42,956 nucleotides of DNA from an uncultured Mycoplasmatota bacterium. GTDB lineage: Bacteria > Bacillota_I > Bacilli_A > RF39 > UBA660. Of this stretch, positions 39,364 through 42,956 are shown piece after piece; positions within the stretch are counted from its first letter, which is position 1; each line of letters opens with the position of its first letter. A program made the position numbers and the translations under genes. The notes beneath the pieces were generated by a model that had not been told where the DNA came from, did not search any database, and was given only the letters and a program-made list of their open reading frames with translations. The stretch lies in NCBI GenBank assembly GCA_900546245.1, contig URBY01000008.1, positions 1 to 42,956 of the forward strand, in the 5' to 3' direction.

Positions 39364-39576
39364 ATGACAAGTTCAAACAAAAACAAATTAGTTACACCTG
39401 GATCAAAAGAAGCTATCGATAGAATGAAATATGAAATAGCTAACGAATTTGGTGTACAATTAGGAGCTGATGCTACTGCAAGAGCTAATGGTTCAGTAGG
39501 TGGTGAAATCACTCGTAGATTAGTACAAATGGGTCAATCACAAATAAGTGGTAACTACAATATGCAAAATAAATAG
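39364..39576 (+). CDS. Alpha/beta-type small acid-soluble spore protein
   Basis: A 70-residue SASP that coats spore DNA and protects it from UV and heat. The family core is complete: MKYEIANEFGV, then LGADATARANGSVGGEITRRLV. The GPR protease site is YE-IANEF. A perfect AGGAGGTGA (39348-39356) precedes ATG 39364 by 7 bases, fitting high expression, and a strong terminator follows at 39600. The best single piece of evidence here that the organism makes endospores. Confidence 0.95.
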   Translation: MTSSNKNKLVTPGSKEAIDRMKYEIANEFGVQLGADATARANGSVGGEITRRLVQMGQSQISGNYNMQNK

Positions 39577-39599
39577 TTAATTTCTATATAATATATAAC

Positions 39600-39637
39600 G
39601 CAAACTATACAGATTTTAGTGTAGTTTGCTTTTTTTT
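39600..39637 (+). terminator. Strong terminator of the SASP gene
   Basis: 11-bp stem GCAAACTATAC / GTGTAGTTTGC (one wobble), 8-base loop, then a run of eight T's. Confidence 0.92.
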
Positions 39638-39667
39638 ATAAAAAAATATACAAAAAAATTTTTTATG

Positions 39668-39676
39668 TGTTATAAT
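39668..39676 (+). promoter_or_regulatory. Extended -10 promoter
   Basis: TGTTATAAT, 28 bases before ATG 39705. Confidence 0.6.
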
Positions 39677-39704
39677 TATTGTAGTATAAACTAGGAGGGA
39701 TATT

Positions 39705-40217
39705 ATGGATAGTAATGTTATTAAAAGATTACAAGCATATTGTGTAAATCATGCAGATTTAATTAAGAGTGGTGTTATTAAAGGAATAGACTCAGTTACT
39801 AGTGAAATAGTTCTTGAAAAAAATGGAATAAGAAAAAATGTATCTATTGATATTCTAGAAAGTAACAAGTTTGATTTTGATAAATTTGAAATGATTAATG
39901 ATGTTAATGAATCTCATGATAATAATGTTGAAGTTTTAGAAGAACTTGTAGATTTGCCAAATGAAAGTAATGATATCCATATTCCTAAAACTATAGCTGA
40001 ACTTAATGAAGCAATAAAAAATAAAGATGAAAAAGCAATAGATAAAGCACTTGAAACATTTGCAATTAATGAAAAAACAGGTGTTATCGATTTAAATAAA
40101 GCAATTAGTATAGTTACAAACAATGCTGTTAATGAAGCGGTAAAATGTATTATGAATGAAACTGATTTTGATAAAGATATGTCAAAATATGATATTACAG
40201 GAAGGAAGGTGGCTTAA
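39705..40217 (+). CDS. Hypothetical protein, 170 residues
   Basis: A soluble acidic protein. The N-terminus (YCVNHADLIKSGVIKGIDSVTSEIVLEKNG) is a compact beta-rich stretch; the C-terminal half (about 95-160) is helical with an Ala/Lys-rich repeat-like piece. I recognise no family. AGGAGGG precedes ATG 39705. It is transcribed from an extended -10 promoter with the tail-anchored gene that starts 1 base after its stop, so the two probably act together. Confidence 0.65.
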   Translation: MDSNVIKRLQAYCVNHADLIKSGVIKGIDSVTSEIVLEKNGIRKNVSIDILESNKFDFDKFEMINDVNESHDNNVEVLEELVDLPNESNDIHIPKTIAELNEAIKNKDEKAIDKALETFAINEKTGVIDLNKAISIVTNNAVNEAVKCIMNETDFDKDMSKYDITGRKVA

Positions 40218-40218
40218 G

Positions 40219-40572
40219 ATGAGTAAAGAAGAAGAAATAATTAGAGAAACTTTTAACCGTCTATTACTTCCACAAACAGAAATTGCTATAATGAAAGGAT
40301 ATGGTTCAGCATATACTCCTGAAAATATAGAAGCTGCTTGTAATAGATTTAAGGTTATGGTAGAAGACAAACTTAGAGCTAAGGGATATACTAAACAAGA
40401 AGAAATAAAAGAAGAAGAAAAACAAAAAAGTTATGTTCCAACTTTAAAGCCAGAAGTAATGGCTCCTTCTGTAAAAGTACAAAATAGAGGATTTGCGGAT
40501 GCATTAATTCTTACAATTATTGTACTTGTTTATGCAGCTATAATAATTAATTTAATACTAAAATTAAAGTAA
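40219..40572 (+). CDS. Small tail-anchored membrane protein
   Basis: A 117-residue protein. The start is ATG 40219, after GGAAGGTGG and one base beyond the previous stop; the frame opens upstream inside the previous gene, but without a ribosome-binding site. Residues 1-55 are a helical domain (ETFNRLLLPQTEIAIMKGYG ... NIEAACNRFKVMVEDKLRAKG), then a charged linker and one C-terminal membrane helix (ALILTIIVLVYAAIIINLIL). No family recognised; same plan as 35350 and 36384. Confidence 0.7.
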   Translation: MSKEEEIIRETFNRLLLPQTEIAIMKGYGSAYTPENIEAACNRFKVMVEDKLRAKGYTKQEEIKEEEKQKSYVPTLKPEVMAPSVKVQNRGFADALILTIIVLVYAAIIINLILKLK

Positions 40573-40597
40573 CATATATGTAAATATATGTTTTTTT
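40571..40597 (+). terminator. Terminator
   Basis: AACATATA / TATATGTT, 8-bp stem, 6-base loop, T run. Confidence 0.78.
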
Positions 40598-40636
40598 ATT
40601 TTTGTATTTGTTGTATAATATATATGAGGTGAAAAG

Positions 40637-41818
40637 ATGAAAATATTATCAGTTAATGCAGGTTCATCATCATTAAAATTTCAAATGTATGAAATGCCTG
40701 AAGAAACAGTTTTAATATCTGGTGTATTTGAAAGAATAGGGCTAGATAATAGTTTTTATACTATAAAAATTAATGGAGAAAAAATTAAGAAAGATGCTAC
40801 ATTATTTTCACATGTTGATGCAGTAAATATATTAATAAAAGAATTATTAGAAAATAAAGTAATTGAATCATTAGATGAAATAAAAGGAGTAGGTCATAGA
40901 ATAGTTCATGGTGCTGATAAGTATTCTAAGTCACTCGTACTAAATGAAGAAATATTAGATGATATTTCAAAACTAAATGAACTTGCTCCATTACATAATC
41001 CAGCAAATATTTCTGGAGTTCGTGCATTTATGAAAGAAATTCCAAGTGCAATTCAAGTTGGTTGCTTTGATACAGCATTCCATCAAACAATAAAAGAAGA
41101 AAGATTTAGATATGCAGTACCAGATGAATGGTATACAAAATATGGAGTTAGAAAATATGGATTCCATGGTATGAGTCATAAATATGTATCAGAAAGAGTT
41201 ATGCATTTACTTGATAAAGAATTTGCTAATGTAATTGTTTGTCATATAGGTAATGGTGGAAGTATAAGTGCTGTTAGAGATGGTAAATGTGTTGATACAA
41301 CAATGGGATTTACACCAAATGCAGGAATAGTTATGGGATCTAGAAGTGGTGACATTGACTATGGTATAATTCCATATATTATGAAAAAAACAGGTGAATC
41401 AATTGAAGAAATTGACAACGATTTAAATAAAAAAAGTGGTATGTTTGGTGTTAGTGGAGTTAGTAATGACTTTAGAGATATTGATGCAAAAATTGGTGAA
41501 GGTCATGAAGCAAGTATTTTAGCGCATCATTTATATGTTAATTCAATAGTAGGATATGTAGCAAAATATTTTGTTGAACTTGGTTCTCTTGATGCACTTT
41601 GTTTTACCGCAGGTGTTGGTGAAAATGCATCACATATTAGAAGAATGGTAGTTGATAGACTTAATTGTTTAGGTTTAAAAATAGATAAAGAAAAAAATGA
41701 AGAAATGAGATTTGGAAAAGAAGGAATTATTTCAAGTGATGATTCAATTTGTCCAATATATGTAATACCAACTGATGAAGAAGTTGTAATTGCAAGAGAT
41801 ACATATAAGTTAATATAG
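40637..41818 (+). CDS. ackA: Acetate kinase
   Basis: A 393-residue acetate kinase making ATP and acetate from acetyl phosphate. Signature 1, VNAGSSSLKFQ (5-15); the arginine region VGHRIVHGA (about 85-93); signature 2, KYGFHGMSHKYV (about 173-184); IGNGGSISAV (about 205-214); and TMGFTPNAGIVMGSRSGDID are all present. Typical length. GAGGTG precedes ATG 40637 and TATAAT lies at 40614-40619. No phosphotransacetylase gene adjoins. The next gene follows by 16 bases and is probably co-transcribed. Confidence 0.96.
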   Translation: MKILSVNAGSSSLKFQMYEMPEETVLISGVFERIGLDNSFYTIKINGEKIKKDATLFSHVDAVNILIKELLENKVIESLDEIKGVGHRIVHGADKYSKSLVLNEEILDDISKLNELAPLHNPANISGVRAFMKEIPSAIQVGCFDTAFHQTIKEERFRYAVPDEWYTKYGVRKYGFHGMSHKYVSERVMHLLDKEFANVIVCHIGNGGSISAVRDGKCVDTTMGFTPNAGIVMGSRSGDIDYGIIPYIMKKTGESIEEIDNDLNKKSGMFGVSGVSNDFRDIDAKIGEGHEASILAHHLYVNSIVGYVAKYFVELGSLDALCFTAGVGENASHIRRMVVDRLNCLGLKIDKEKNEEMRFGKEGIISSDDSICPIYVIPTDEEVVIARDTYKLI

Positions 41819-41834
41819 TAGAAAAAGGTGAAGT

Positions 41835-42794
41835 ATGAATAAAGCAATATATAAAAAAATAAAAGACAACGATATAATAATTCTTGCTAGACATATTGGT
41901 CCAGATCCTGATGCACTTGGTAGTACAATAGGGCTTAAAGACATAATAAAAGCAACATTTCCCAAAAAGGAAGTTTATACTATAGGAGCAGCAGCATCTA
42001 AATTTAAATATATTGGTACTGTAGATAAAGTATCTGAAGATATTTTCCCTAAAGCATTATTAATTGTTTTAGATACACCAGATTTGAAAAGAATAGATGG
42101 TGTTAAGGATATAAGTGTATTTAAAGATGTAATAAAAATAGATCATCATCCTGTAGTAGATGAATTTGGAAGTATAAGTTTAGTCAAAGAAGTATCAAGT
42201 GCTAGTGAACTTGTAATTGATTTATGTTATAGTACAAAGCTTAAAATGACTAAATATGCTGCTGAAAGATTATTTATGGGACTTGTATCTGATACAAATA
42301 GATTTTTATTTTATTACACTTCACCAAAAACTATGAGTTTAGTTTCAAAATTAATTAATGATACTAAAATAGATTTTACTTCACTTTATGATGATTTATA
42401 TAGAAGACCACTTTCTGAAATAAGACTTCAAGGATATATGTATCAAAATATGATAGTAACAGATAATGGACTTGGATATTTAAAATTATCGGACGAAGTT
42501 ATAAGAAGTTTTAATGCTGATCCAGCATCAAGTGGTAATCTTGTTAATAATTTTAATAATATTGATGAAGTACTTGTTTGGGTAACTTTTTCAGAAGATA
42601 TTAAAATGAATCAAATAAGAGTTAATGCTAGAAGTAGAGGACCAGAAATAAATAAAATTCTTGAAAGATATAATGGTGGTGGACATAAGTTTGCGGCTGG
42701 TGCTAGAATTAAAACTTTTGATGAGATAGAACATATTATCAAAGATTTTGATGAAGCATGTAAAGAATATAAAAAAGAAAATAAGTTAAAATAG
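41835..42794 (+). CDS. nrnA: DHH-family phosphoesterase, NrnA-type nanoRNase/pAp phosphatase
   Basis: A 319-residue DHH/DHHA1 protein. Motifs: DPDALGST (27-34), VLDTPD (about 78-83), the DHHP motif (about 103-106) and, in the C-terminal DHHA1 domain, GGGHKFAAGARI (about 287-298). NrnA degrades short RNA oligos and dephosphorylates pAp; related enzymes hydrolyse c-di-AMP or pApA, and this cannot be excluded. AAAGGTGA precedes ATG 41835. Second gene after ackA; terminator at 42797. Confidence 0.85.
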   Translation: MNKAIYKKIKDNDIIILARHIGPDPDALGSTIGLKDIIKATFPKKEVYTIGAAASKFKYIGTVDKVSEDIFPKALLIVLDTPDLKRIDGVKDISVFKDVIKIDHHPVVDEFGSISLVKEVSSASELVIDLCYSTKLKMTKYAAERLFMGLVSDTNRFLFYYTSPKTMSLVSKLINDTKIDFTSLYDDLYRRPLSEIRLQGYMYQNMIVTDNGLGYLKLSDEVIRSFNADPASSGNLVNNFNNIDEVLVWVTFSEDIKMNQIRVNARSRGPEINKILERYNGGGHKFAAGARIKTFDEIEHIIKDFDEACKEYKKENKLK

Positions 42795-42796
42795 TT

Positions 42797-42826
42797 AAAA
42801 AGTTGATAGAAATATCAATTTTTTTC
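42797..42826 (+). terminator. Terminator after nrnA
   Basis: AAAAAGTTGATA-GAAA-TATCAATTTTTT, a 12-bp stem with one wobble and a GAAA loop. The remaining 42827-42956 has a 15-codon ORF (42872-42919) but nothing I can identify. Confidence 0.85.
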
Positions 42827-42956
42827 TATTTTTTAGGGGAATTTAAGTTATAGACGGAGTAAATAATATATGAGGACCTCAGAAAAACATAAAGAAAGGC
42901 TGGTGTTTATATATTAAATATATAAAAAGTTATCATGAAGATATTGTAAGACAAAA

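Noticed and set aside
42872..42919. 15-codon ORF near the right edge
   Set aside because: Too short, no family, and no convincing ribosome-binding site; the window ends before context can be judged.

Overview
The window comes from a very A+T-rich, low-GC Bacillota chromosome using the standard genetic code. An alpha/beta-type small acid-soluble spore protein, a YunB homologue, a CwlJ/SleB-type cortex hydrolase and YutD suggest an endospore-forming lineage; the sequence alone does not place it to genus. Transcription signals are uniform: at least a dozen extended -10 boxes of the form TGnTATAAT, many without a good -35, and hairpin-plus-T-run terminators after most operons.

Layout. 1-2170 is the right end of an integrative element: a replication-type gene tail, a 47-residue protein and a large serine recombinase. 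It has integrated into a LysM amidase gene, leaving the 3' part at 2172-3386. 3401-5110 has a spore-cortex-type hydrolase, an intact tRNA-Trp with a truncated copy upstream, and two unknown genes. 5170-7000 is an ArsR-controlled operon (ArsR, ArsP-like permease, small thioredoxin-fold protein) preceded by a 24-bp-arm perfect hairpin. 7070-10130 has a paired membrane protein and XRE regulator sharing a 38-bp repeat, a PAP2 phosphatase, and a VOC/PadR operon. A tetracycline ribosomal-protection gene follows PadR directly, then an IS110-family element with a likely bridge-RNA region.

13640-27520 is a defence island: a metallophosphoesterase with a zinc ribbon; an Abi_2/AbiF-like HEPN protein followed at once by a strongly promoted, structured small RNA; a type I restriction-modification locus (hsdR, hsdM, a DUF4268 putative nuclease); a shuffling specificity locus (inverted hsdS, tyrosine recombinase, second hsdS, promoterless third half-hsdS); a pRiA4b-like protein; and an HD-hydrolase fused to a P-loop kinase. 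The locus is organised like phase-variable type I systems with up to six specificity alleles. The Abi protein plus RNA is the best candidate for an under-described toxin-antitoxin or anti-phage system.

27680-42956 is mostly core: a broken XhlA-like gene, tRNA-Gln/tRNA-Glu, a second PAP2 protein, an AI-2E-type permease, a second LysM amidase that has lost three zinc ligands, a thioredoxin plus CcdA-like pair, two DUF2229-type proteins, ferredoxin, three tail-anchored acidic proteins of unknown role, YunB, YutD, a DUF1292-like coiled-coil protein, SASP with a sigma-G-like promoter, acetate kinase and an NrnA-type phosphoesterase.
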